From an uncultured Brevinema sp. (GTDB lineage Bacteria > Spirochaetota > Brevinematia > Brevinematales > Brevinemataceae): a DNA stretch of 10,102 bases. Shown here one piece after another: positions 1 to 6,897 of the stretch. The translations under genes and the position numbers were made by a program. The stretch lies in contig CAMRBT010000044.1 in NCBI GenBank assembly GCA_947040475.1, positions 1-10,102 of the forward strand, in the 5' to 3' direction. The notes below the pieces were generated by a model. It was not told the DNA's origin. It did not search any database and saw nothing but the letters and a program-made list of their open reading frames with translations. Position 1 is the first letter of the stretch, and the number at the start of each line of letters is the position of its first letter.

Positions 1-96
1 AACTATATAAACAACTCAAACAAAAGTAATTTTAGCTTATCAGTTAATCATAAGTTATATCAAAGATAAATAGTTAGAGATATTTACTTGTGTTTT

Positions 97-125
97 TTGA
101 AAAATAAAGCATAATATAGTATATT
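97..125 (+). promoter_or_regulatory. possible sigma-70 promoter for the amphipathic-repeat protein gene
   Basis: A TTGAAA box (97-102) is followed after 17 bases by TATATT (120-125), about 65 bases before the start codon at 191. An alternative pairing is TTGTGT (88-93) with CATAAT (110-115), 16 bases apart. The region is so AT-rich that chance matches are likely. A weak 5-bp inverted repeat, CCTCA/TGAGG (151-155 and 164-168), lies in the predicted leader. I see no other feature in bases 1-190. Confidence 0.3.
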
Positions 126-190
126 TAAAAAGAAATTTACAACTCTTGTTCCTCAAAATAATATGAGGTAATGTAGATTAGGAGATTAAA

Positions 191-814
191 ATGTCAGACA
201 AATTTGGAAAGAAAATCGAGAAAGCCTTTGAAGGGGCTAAAGAAGGATTTGAACACGCCAAAGAAGGTAGTGAAAAATTCATTCATAAAGCTAGTGATAT
301 GAGTAAAGATGGTCTCGAACATGCTAAAGAAGGATTCGAACATGCTAAAGAAGGTAGTGAAAAACTCCTCCACAAAGCTGGTAAAATTGGTGGTAAAACC
401 GTAGAAATTATCAAAAAAGCTCCTGTAAAAGAATGGTTGGATAATCTTAGTGGTGTTTGGTCTACTTTTGCTACTTGGTTACACACTCTTCGTGGATCAG
501 CAATGGTTACATGGCTTTTTGCAATAGGAATGGGTATTGCTCTCTTGCCTGGTATAGGATTTTTTGTAGGGATATTTATTGGATCACAACTAACTGATGA
601 ACAAAAAGAAGAACTTGCTCAGATTTTTGCTAATAGTCCAGAGTGGATTCAAGATACTGTGACTAAATTAAAAGATCAAATACAAAGTACATGGTCTGAT
701 TTTACAACCCATTTTTCGAATGATCTCCATAGCTGGAAAGACAAAGAAGATAATGTTAAAAAAGCTGCTATTGATATTACTAAACAACTTTCTGATGACG
801 AAGAAGATCAATAA
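191..814 (+). CDS. amphipathic-repeat membrane protein, function unknown
   Basis: A 207-residue protein that I do not recognise as a named family. The ATG follows an AGGAG site (180-184) at 6 bases. Residues 5-76 are a Lys/Glu-rich amphipathic helix built of heptads such as HAKEGFE, HAKEGSE and KLLHKAG. A 19-residue block (16-34) recurs at 45-63. A conserved-looking aromatic stretch follows (82-100, with four Trp). Next is one hydrophobic segment, about 104-132, rich in Gly and broken by a Pro (ALLPGIGFFVGIFIG); it could be a single span or a re-entrant hairpin. The C-terminal 75 residues are charged, helical and acidic at the end. No signal peptide is visible. The repeats resemble those of LEA-like, apolipoprotein-like or YtxH-like proteins, which lie on membrane surfaces or act in stress. 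A role at the membrane surface is inference only. The gene is monocistronic, with its own terminator. Confidence 0.8.
   Translation: MSDKFGKKIEKAFEGAKEGFEHAKEGSEKFIHKASDMSKDGLEHAKEGFEHAKEGSEKLLHKAGKIGGKTVEIIKKAPVKEWLDNLSGVWSTFATWLHTLRGSAMVTWLFAIGMGIALLPGIGFFVGIFIGSQLTDEQKEELAQIFANSPEWIQDTVTKLKDQIQSTWSDFTTHFSNDLHSWKDKEDNVKKAAIDITKQLSDDEEDQ
236..379 (+). repeat. 57-bp intragenic direct repeat (two copies, 87-bp period)
   Basis: Bases 236-292 and 323-379 match at 50 of 57 positions. Five of the seven differences fall at third codon positions or in otherwise conservative changes (Phe/Leu, Ile/Leu), so the two 19-residue blocks are nearly identical in protein sequence. This suggests an internal duplication kept under protein-level selection. 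Each block is itself made of 7-residue units. Confidence 0.85.
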
Positions 815-842
815 TCTCAACAATTTTTAGAATTAAACAAAT

Positions 843-871
843 AAAAAAGCTCCCATAATGGGGGCTTTTTT
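843..871. terminator. bidirectional Rho-independent terminator
   Basis: GCTCCC (849-854) pairs with GGGGGC (860-865), with one G-T wobble and a 5-base loop. The stem is extended by A6 (843-848) pairing with T6 (866-871). The A tract on one side and the T tract on the other let it work in both directions. It sits between the convergent stop codons at 814 (+) and 884 (-). Confidence 0.9.
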
Positions 872-883
872 GTGATTATAATG

Positions 884-1900
884 CTATTTTTCACAATCAT
901 TATAAGGAATATAAATACGAAAATATCTGTATATTCTAGGATAGAAAATCTTTAACATCATCAAAGCTTTCCAAACTCCATCTCCAGATGAATCATTCAA
1001 AAATCGTAATAAAGGTCCAAAAATAGTTTTGTTACAAAGCGTATAAAAAGGAGATGCAATCACTATACAACCCTTATCTAAAAATTTTTGTATAATACCT
1101 TGTGGGCATTGTGCTAAGAGACAGCTGTTAAAAACAATTACTTTAGGTGATCTTTCAAGTACCAATAATTCCAAAACTTTATTTACTAAGTATGATTTAT
1201 CTTGATCTATCATTCCATGAGCAGAAACTAAAACAAGATCTGGATTGTGTTGATCTAAGATATAGGATCGTTTTTCTAGTAATTTTAGTGTATTTAATGA
1301 TTCCTCTTTAGAAAGTTCTAGATCAGGATCATACATAATAGCGACTCTGTGGATCTTGGATACTTCTATATCTATAAAAGAAGGAATATATTGTTTAACC
1401 ATAAAAACACCATAGAGAAATTCAAAAGGAATACAGAAAAATTGATTGGTATAATAAACTTCAAGGACAGTCAAAGAGGAAGGGATAGGGATTTGTAATT
1501 CTTCGAAAAAAAGAATCATTGTTTTTTTACCATGATGAGGTAAATTAAAATTATCAGCAGTAGCAAAGCTCTTGGTACTTTCTGTAAAAAGCTCTTGCCA
1601 ACAAAGGATTTGTTCTTCTGTAAAAGAATATTCATAGTGATTTTCTAAATAGGAAACACTAAAATTTAGATGAGTATTATCATAATTTATTACTATACGA
1701 TACTGTTGATTTTTTAAAGCATTGACTAAGTCATGGCATTCTTGTATTTGTTTATCTGATACTTTTAGCGTAGCAGATTGAGCAAATAAACAATCTGCTA
1801 TCATCAAAAAATCATCTTCATAATGAGATAATTTTATAAATTGTTCATCATGACTAAAAACCCTAATATGTTGGGTATCATATTTTAATAGCTTATTCAT
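884..1900 (-). CDS. CHAT-domain (caspase-like) putative cysteine protease
   Basis: A 338-residue protein whose C-terminal half (about 143-320) matches the CHAT (caspase HetF-associated with TPR) fold. A strand leads into IPFEFLY (157-163), the equivalent of the family's L-PFE-L motif. PSF (173-175) follows, then LVSAHG with His228, then VIVFNSC with Cys260, and a final segment with GCIVIASPF and a later WKAL. His228 and Cys260 are spaced as the catalytic dyad of CHAT proteases and caspases. The N-terminal 140 residues are of unknown fold. There is no signal peptide or TM segment, so it is probably cytoplasmic. CHAT proteins are often fused to TPRs and act as regulated proteases; here no TPR is fused, but a small TPR-like protein lies two genes upstream. 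The ATG overlaps the upstream stop as TAATG and has no good Shine-Dalgarno site, so translation is probably coupled. It is the last gene of the operon. Substrate unknown. Confidence 0.8.
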   Translation of the reverse strand: MNKLLKYDTQHIRVFSHDEQFIKLSHYEDDFLMIADCLFAQSATLKVSDKQIQECHDLVNALKNQQYRIVINYDNTHLNFSVSYLENHYEYSFTEEQILCWQELFTESTKSFATADNFNLPHHGKKTMILFFEELQIPIPSSLTVLEVYYTNQFFCIPFEFLYGVFMVKQYIPSFIDIEVSKIHRVAIMYDPDLELSKEESLNTLKLLEKRSYILDQHNPDLVLVSAHGMIDQDKSYLVNKVLELLVLERSPKVIVFNSCLLAQCPQGIIQKFLDKGCIVIASPFYTLCNKTIFGPLLRFLNDSSGDGVWKALMMLKIFYPRIYRYFRIYIPYNDCEK

Positions 1901-2808
1901 TATTTTATTGTTTCTGTTTCTCTAGGAACAATAACAATTACTCTTCCTTTTTTTAGTTGATTGATCGTACGTTGTTGTCCAAAAATTTTTCTTACATCTT
2001 CTTCAAATAATTCTATATCAGAAGCCGAAGAACCCATGGTAGATTTTGGGAGAATATAAGCTGCTTTACTGCCTCTCATAGGATGATTTAAAGCTTCTGT
2101 TATAGAAGTAACAAATTGTATAGGCCCCTTATCATTAAGAATTTCTGGCTCTATTGTTTCTATACTATAAACGACTTCGCCTTTATGATCTAAAATTCTA
2201 GGCATCAAAGAAGCTTGAAATTGAGGAAACATAACCATATCAATAATTAAGGTATCATAATTTTGTGTGCTAGCAGTTTCTTTAGTGAGATAATTAGTTA
2301 CTTCTCTAAAGCGGATATTTTGATAGAGAGGCTCAGTCAAACTATTAGGTCCAAAGAGAGGAACAGTCACTCTTCCAAACATTGTAGAGCCTTTAACAAC
2401 ACTGTTTTCAACAGGAAGACTATATAAAATAGACAACACTTTAAATCTAATAGTTTCATTATTTTGAAAGAAATCATTAAAAGAAAAAACAGAAGATACT
2501 CTTATTTTAATCACAGCACCTGTGGTAAATTGTATGATTTTCTCTTTTAATTGCTCTAAAAGATCACCCATATTACGCCCAATATTAAGATCATTATAAG
2601 TAATAGGAATGCTATAATCTGTAACAACAACACCCTCTGTCCAATTTATACTAGAATAATATTCTGGTAATGTTTCTATCATATCAACAGATTCTTCACT
2701 TGCAGAATATTCCGTAAAAGTTCCAGGTTTTAATTGACTATATATGAGAGAGCTTGACAAACAAAAAGCACATATTAATAATAAAAAGTATTTGTAATTA
2801 TTTTTCAT
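1900..2808 (-). CDS. secreted protein, C-terminal half LPP20/FlgT-like
   Basis: A 302-residue exported protein. The second of two adjacent ATGs (2808) is preferred, because AGGA (2817-2814) lies 5 bases from it and only 2 from the first. The N-terminus is a classical signal peptide: Lys/Asn, a hydrophobic core (YFLLLICAFCLSSSLI), then a probable cut near YSQ. The Cys residues within the core are not placed as a convincing lipobox. The C-terminal half follows a pattern I associate with LPP20/FlgT-type periplasmic proteins: a LIIDMVMF strand, LMPRILDHKGEVVYS, later SASDIELFEEDVRKI, and a final RVIVIV strand. No enzyme motif is visible. It overlaps the CHAT gene by one base and follows the TPR-like gene after 13 bases. 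An envelope or periplasmic role is likely from the signal peptide; the family link is by eye and needs a profile search. Confidence 0.7.
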   Translation of the reverse strand: MKNNYKYFLLLICAFCLSSSLIYSQLKPGTFTEYSASEESVDMIETLPEYYSSINWTEGVVVTDYSIPITYNDLNIGRNMGDLLEQLKEKIIQFTTGAVIKIRVSSVFSFNDFFQNNETIRFKVLSILYSLPVENSVVKGSTMFGRVTVPLFGPNSLTEPLYQNIRFREVTNYLTKETASTQNYDTLIIDMVMFPQFQASLMPRILDHKGEVVYSIETIEPEILNDKGPIQFVTSITEALNHPMRGSKAAYILPKSTMGSSASDIELFEEDVRKIFGQQRTINQLKKGRVIVIVPRETETIK

Positions 2809-2821
2809 CATATTCCTAATT

Positions 2822-3295
2822 TTACTTCATTTCATCTAAATCTTTTTTAGAGATAACGATAGGTCTCCAAGGGATAATATCTTTATCACTTTCAGAAAAA
2901 TGTATTTTATTCGCTTTGATACCTAATTTTGCCTTTGCTCTTATCAGTGCCTCATGAGGTAGCAAAGTAGGAGCTTGACCTGAGATTTTGTAGCCTGGAT
3001 TAAAATTTTCACCATTAGCCAAAGCTTCTTTTTCTTTGTCTTCTTTGATTAACAAACGTATCGCTTGAGCCATTTCGTAAGCTAATTTTTCTACATTAAC
3101 ATGGTGCTTTGCTTTTTTATATAATTTTAAAGCGGTGACTCTGTCTTTTTTTTCGTGTTCCATAATGCTAGCAATACGGGCAATTCCACCATGATTATCA
3201 ACAGCAAGATAAATTTTTAAGGCATTTTTATAATCTTTATTATTAAAAAGTTCATTTCCTCGGCGAACCAACATTGCTTTTTCTGATGCTTCCAT
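2822..3295 (-). CDS. small TPR-like protein
   Basis: A 157-residue soluble protein. The ATG is preceded by GAGG (3307-3304) at 8 bases. Residues about 8-36 read as a TPR helix pair (GNELFNNKDYKNALKIYL), and about 38-66 as a second, degenerate one (ending TALKLYKKAKH). A charged helix follows to about residue 92. The C-terminal tail has Pro-rich loops (TLLPHEAL, IIPWRPIVISKKDL) and looks like a docking segment rather than a repeat. There is no signal peptide or TM segment. TPRs bind protein partners, so this may be an adaptor for another product of the operon, either the CHAT protein or the cytoplasmic face of one of the two membrane proteins. That partnership is inference. Alternatively it is a general conserved hypothetical protein. 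Confidence 0.75.
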   Translation of the reverse strand: MEASEKAMLVRRGNELFNNKDYKNALKIYLAVDNHGGIARIASIMEHEKKDRVTALKLYKKAKHHVNVEKLAYEMAQAIRLLIKEDKEKEALANGENFNPGYKISGQAPTLLPHEALIRAKAKLGIKANKIHFSESDKDIIPWRPIVISKKDLDEMK

Positions 3296-3335
3296 AACAA
3301 TATCCTCGACATCGTATATTTGTTACCCAATATTA

Positions 3336-5876
3336 TTACAAAGATCCTTTAACACTTTGTAGGGCAACTCCTATTTTATCGACATTATCTTGATATTCTT
3401 GAGTATTACCATCCATTCTTGCCTTTTCTGCACTGAGATAATATTGATAGACATCTTTTAAAAGAGAGCGTAATTGTTGTTCTTCTGTAAGAGTGACTTT
3501 ATCTTTGCTTCCTAATAATCTTAAAGTATTATACATCAACTCATCTATGGTATCACCAAGACTAATAGTCGTCCCATCAATAACGGTAAACTGTGCTGCT
3601 AAGGGAGTGCTGATAGTTTCTGACTCTAAGAATATCGTACTAGCATAGATTCCTCTATCTTTCATAGGATAGAAAACAGTATCAGAACTAGAAAGCTTTG
3701 AACCAATTTGCCCCCATAAGGTAGACATACGAGAGAAGTTGGGATCTTGATTTAAGAAAGAAACAGCTTGTTTTAATCCTGGAATCCCTAAGCTTGCTGG
3801 AGCTTCGTATAAATAAATCTTTTTTTGTTTATCACTATCTATGTAGGCGATTATTTGTGCAGAAAAAATATTTTTACCTTTAGGCGTATATGTTTGTTGC
3901 ATTGCAATAATATTTTTATCTAGGATCATTCTATTTTTAACAGCATCTTTAATCTCTTGATTTTTTTCTATGGCAATTTCTCTTTTATTAAAACCTGAAT
4001 AAAAACTAGCGGCATTTGTATCGTGATATAATTGTAATAATTCACTTTGCACTTGAAATAAATCAATAGGATATAAATACTTATCGGCACTCAATCCCAT
4101 TTTTCTTTCAAATAATCTAGGATATAGTTTTTTTGTGATCTTAATAAAAGGATCTGTTTCATCTAAAATATCAAAAACCACTTCTCCAGAATATGCAGAA
4201 ACAAAAGCTTTCATAGGAGAGCGAACCCAATTATATTCACCCCAAGGAGTGGTAACCATTTTGGAAGTATATATAGATTCTGATACCGCATAAACATCCA
4301 TCTCCCACCACAATTCTTCATTGTGTAGGGTTAGTCTAGGTTCTGAATAATTAAAATTAGGCAAAATATTTTGTAGGATTTCTGTAGGTTTTCTTCTAAA
4401 AATAAATCTCGTATCTTTGTTAAAATAATCGGTTAATAAAAATCTACTATCTCTATAAATAATAGCTAATAAAATTCTTGTAAATAGATTGGTGGGAATA
4501 CTTCTTAGTCCTGAAAAATTTTGGACTTCAAGAGGAGCTTTTTCTTTTTTGAAATTTGGTAAGAGCATTTTTGTGTTTACAAAAATATAATCATCGTAGG
4601 TTTCACTAAAGAAAATCTGTGGATTTGTTAATTTGATATCAACATCAATATTATTTAATTCCAAATCTTTTAAAATTAAATGAGAATCGCCTTCTTTGTT
4701 AAATTTGTTAACAGAACCAATCACCGCCCCATAACCAAAAATATTTCTAAAATGCTTAATATCCCATAATTCTTCAGGGTCTTCTGTACTTTCTCTACTA
4801 GCAATCAAATAAGGAGAAAACTCTCCTTTTTCATTAGAAAGTAAAATAGGTGAAGCCGAATTAATCGTAAAAATAGGTAGCACTTCTTGATTTCTTTGAA
4901 CTACTTGTAAAAAATGGGGGGCATCTTGCCAAAAGTTTTTAGCTAGTACATTGGAGATTTCTTTTTCTGTAATAACATAATCATCTCCACGGACAATTTG
5001 ATCTAACATAAAAGACTTTCTTGTGCTTTCTGAATGGATACCTGCAAATTGTTCTTGTAAAGTACTTTGATTAGGAGTATAGATAAATTTTTCTAAATAA
5101 ACAGGCCAAGCAAAATTTAACATCGCTAAAAGAAATAACAAAATACCTGACTGAATAACAAAATTTCTTTTCTTTTTAAAACTAAATAAGATTGCTCTTG
5201 TAAAAAAGAAAAAGATAAAAATTAAAGAAATCGCTAGAGGGATAAAATATCCAAAGACATCAATATATCCTATATATTCTGAAGAAGAAGCGTGGATATT
5301 TTGAAACTTCAAAATAGATAAAAGAATGGCAGTAAACAACACTGTCTTTATTAGTAATAATTTATCTAAAAAATGAAGAGGAATTTTTTTATCAAAGAAA
5401 GGCATTCTTAAAAATAACAACAAAGCATTAAAAAGAATTATAAATAATGATATTTTTTTTAAGAGGGGAATGCCAAAAAGGAAAAAAGACATGTCTAGTT
5501 TTGTTAAAGGATCAATAATACCTGTAAATCCACCCAAAACAAAATTTAATAAAACTTGTGAAATTTGTAAATAATATTCACAAACAAGGGCAAATATAAA
5601 AATCACAGAAGTTTTGAATGCAAAGAATTTTTTGTTTTTTCTTTCTTTTTTGGAGGCTGACAGTAGGTGTAGAAAACTTATTAAGGTCATCACCATAGCA
5701 AATAGCGGGATAGAAAGCCATCTCACTAATAATAATTTGATGATAGAATGCACGACATCCTGAGAAGCCAACCACATAACCTGTAGTATTGCATTCGCAG
5801 AAACCGTTATTATTGTTACTAAAGCTATTATCCCCAATACGGTAAATAGTATGCCTTTTTTTGCTTGAACATTCAT
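3336..5876 (-). CDS. UPF0182 family integral membrane protein
   Basis: An 846-residue protein matching the UPF0182 family (PF03699) along its whole length; family members are about 850-1000 residues and of unknown function. I chose the ATG at 5876, which has GGAGG (5886-5882) 5 bases upstream; the in-frame TTG four codons earlier lies against that site and is unlikely. Seven TM segments lie at about 8-31, 49-72, 86-110, 141-157, 172-189, 205-227 and 240-257. Family signatures seen are DPLTKLDMSFFLF (122-134), the post-TM TPNQ...STRKSF region (267-288), the NWVRSPMKAF...YSGEVVFDILDETDPF block (548-577, not quoted in full), YPIDLFQVQSELL (602-614), and a C-terminal helical tail of the usual kind. 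About 585 residues after the last TM probably lie outside the cytoplasm. It is the second operon gene, 23 bases after the HAMP-PAS gene. Confidence 0.93.
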   Translation of the reverse strand: MNVQAKKGILFTVLGIIALVTIITVSANAILQVMWLASQDVVHSIIKLLLVRWLSIPLFAMVMTLISFLHLLSASKKERKNKKFFAFKTSVIFIFALVCEYYLQISQVLLNFVLGGFTGIIDPLTKLDMSFFLFGIPLLKKISLFIILFNALLLFLRMPFFDKKIPLHFLDKLLLIKTVLFTAILLSILKFQNIHASSSEYIGYIDVFGYFIPLAISLIFIFFFFTRAILFSFKKKRNFVIQSGILLFLLAMLNFAWPVYLEKFIYTPNQSTLQEQFAGIHSESTRKSFMLDQIVRGDDYVITEKEISNVLAKNFWQDAPHFLQVVQRNQEVLPIFTINSASPILLSNEKGEFSPYLIASRESTEDPEELWDIKHFRNIFGYGAVIGSVNKFNKEGDSHLILKDLELNNIDVDIKLTNPQIFFSETYDDYIFVNTKMLLPNFKKEKAPLEVQNFSGLRSIPTNLFTRILLAIIYRDSRFLLTDYFNKDTRFIFRRKPTEILQNILPNFNYSEPRLTLHNEELWWEMDVYAVSESIYTSKMVTTPWGEYNWVRSPMKAFVSAYSGEVVFDILDETDPFIKITKKLYPRLFERKMGLSADKYLYPIDLFQVQSELLQLYHDTNAASFYSGFNKREIAIEKNQEIKDAVKNRMILDKNIIAMQQTYTPKGKNIFSAQIIAYIDSDKQKKIYLYEAPASLGIPGLKQAVSFLNQDPNFSRMSTLWGQIGSKLSSSDTVFYPMKDRGIYASTIFLESETISTPLAAQFTVIDGTTISLGDTIDELMYNTLRLLGSKDKVTLTEEQQLRSLLKDVYQYYLSAEKARMDGNTQEYQDNVDKIGVALQSVKGSL

Positions 5877-5899
5877 CACAGCCTCCAAATTGATATTAA

Positions 5900-6790
5900 T
5901 TATTGGATAGTTTCTTCTATTATAGTCACTACTTTTTTCTCTTTTTCTACAACACTAGGTTCCATAAAGATATATAACATTTGAGCCATTACATTTTCGA
6001 GATCATTATTGATAGGGATACAGTGGACACTTTCAAATTTATATTTTTTACTGCCTGCTAACTCTGTAAAAATCATATCAGATAAAGAATGCTTTTTTTC
6101 CCATAATATTCTATTGTTTTTTAATTGATTGAGTTGTTGCTCAGCAAGAAAAGGGGTATCATCTTCATCTTTTAATGTTAAATTAATAACAGGGGTATCT
6201 TCTAATAAAAAATATTGTACTTTTGTGTTTCCTCTATGATCAATAAAAACACTTTTTTTTAAGAATAGATCTCTAAAACTCTGATTGTATAAGGAGATAT
6301 AAGGTTCATTGGTATCCGTTTGAATTAATAAGACAGGGAAAGGTAACAATTCTACTACTGTTTTGAATTTTTCATGCTCCATTTTTGCAAGCATTGTTTT
6401 TAGTTGGTCATAGTGGTCTATTTTTGCAAGAAAATTATTAAATAATAATCCCAAATTACCAAATTCATCTTGTTCAGGAAATCTTAAAACAGATGGGCGA
6501 ATAGCAGAATGTTGTTCTATATTATCAAAACGACGTAAGAAGTCTTGATATTTATTGATGCCTCTATCAAAGATAAAAACAGAAACAAAAACTCCAGCAA
6601 CAATAGCTATTAAGGATAAAATTATCACTGTTACATACATACGCCTATATATCATTTCTGTTTTTGTGGATACTATTGCCCACACAGGCTCTAAAAGAAC
6701 ATCAACACTAGTTAACATAACAAAAAAAGTAATCATAACTACAATAGATAATAAAATATAAATTCGTATAATAGACGACAATGAGAACAA
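5900..6790 (-). CDS. membrane-anchored HAMP-PAS protein without output domain
   Basis: A 296-residue protein. The start is TTG (6790-6788), chosen because GGAGGG (6800-6795) lies 4 bases upstream and no in-frame ATG is near. TM1 is about 8-30 and TM2 about 52-75, with only some 20 residues between them, too short for a periplasmic sensor domain. A HAMP-like linker follows (about 76-125, with DEFGNLGLLFNNFL at 108-121 fitting the second HAMP helix), then a short coiled coil (125-143), then a PAS-like domain from about 144 (ELLPFPVLLIQTD, then YNQSFRDLF). The C-terminus ends without a histidine kinase, GGDEF, methyl-accepting or phosphatase domain. It may be a regulatory subunit that senses a cytosolic or membrane state and works through a partner, perhaps from its own operon. 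First gene of the operon. The domain calls are by eye; the PAS call is the weaker of the two. Confidence 0.8.
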   Translation of the reverse strand: MFSLSSIIRIYILLSIVVMITFFVMLTSVDVLLEPVWAIVSTKTEMIYRRMYVTVIILSLIAIVAGVFVSVFIFDRGINKYQDFLRRFDNIEQHSAIRPSVLRFPEQDEFGNLGLLFNNFLAKIDHYDQLKTMLAKMEHEKFKTVVELLPFPVLLIQTDTNEPYISLYNQSFRDLFLKKSVFIDHRGNTKVQYFLLEDTPVINLTLKDEDDTPFLAEQQLNQLKNNRILWEKKHSLSDMIFTELAGSKKYKFESVHCIPINNDLENVMAQMLYIFMEPSVVEKEKKVVTIIEETIQ

Positions 6791-6808
6791 AATTCCCTCC
6801 TAGATTAC

Positions 6809-6837
6809 TTGAAATATAGTAATTTTTCTAGTATAAT
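6809..6837 (+). promoter_or_regulatory. sigma-70 promoter of the parvulin-like gene
   Basis: TTGAAA (6809-6814) and a perfect TATAAT (6832-6837) are 17 bases apart, with a predicted start near 6844 and a leader of about 54 bases. The -10 box lies 8 bases from the -10 box of the divergent minus-strand promoter, so the two cannot both be occupied. Confidence 0.7.
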
Positions 6838-6844
6838 AGAAATC

Positions 6845-6853
6845 ATTATACCA
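6845..6853 (-). promoter_or_regulatory. extended -10 promoter of the minus-strand operon
   Basis: On the minus strand TGGTATAAT (6853-6845) is an extended -10 element (TGn before a perfect TATAAT). Its predicted start is near 6838, giving a leader of about 48 bases before the TTG at 6790. No good -35 box is present; the region where the spacer would lie contains a run of nine T (minus strand, 6869-6861). It is the only promoter I see for the five genes down to 884. Confidence 0.55.
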
Positions 6854-6897
6854 TAAATATAAAAAAAAATCCACCAGAGACCTTATAAGGAATTTAA

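Noticed and set aside
236..379. CRISPR-like or tandem repeat array
   Set aside because: Only two copies exist, they lie in frame inside a coding sequence, and the differences are mostly silent or conservative.
283..486. A 67-codon minus-strand open frame with an apparent PSLACS repeat
   Set aside because: The repeat is the antisense image of the heptad repeats of the plus-strand gene, and no promoter or Shine-Dalgarno site supports it.
893..911. Similarity between the AATCATTATAAGG stretch here and the leader before 10078
   Set aside because: The shared bases are short and AT-rich, and one copy is coding while the other is a ribosome-binding region on a different strand context; chance is sufficient.
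5877..5888. TTG start for the UPF0182 gene
   Set aside because: The TTG abuts its own putative GGAGG; the ATG at 5876 has that GGAGG at 5 bases and fits the family.
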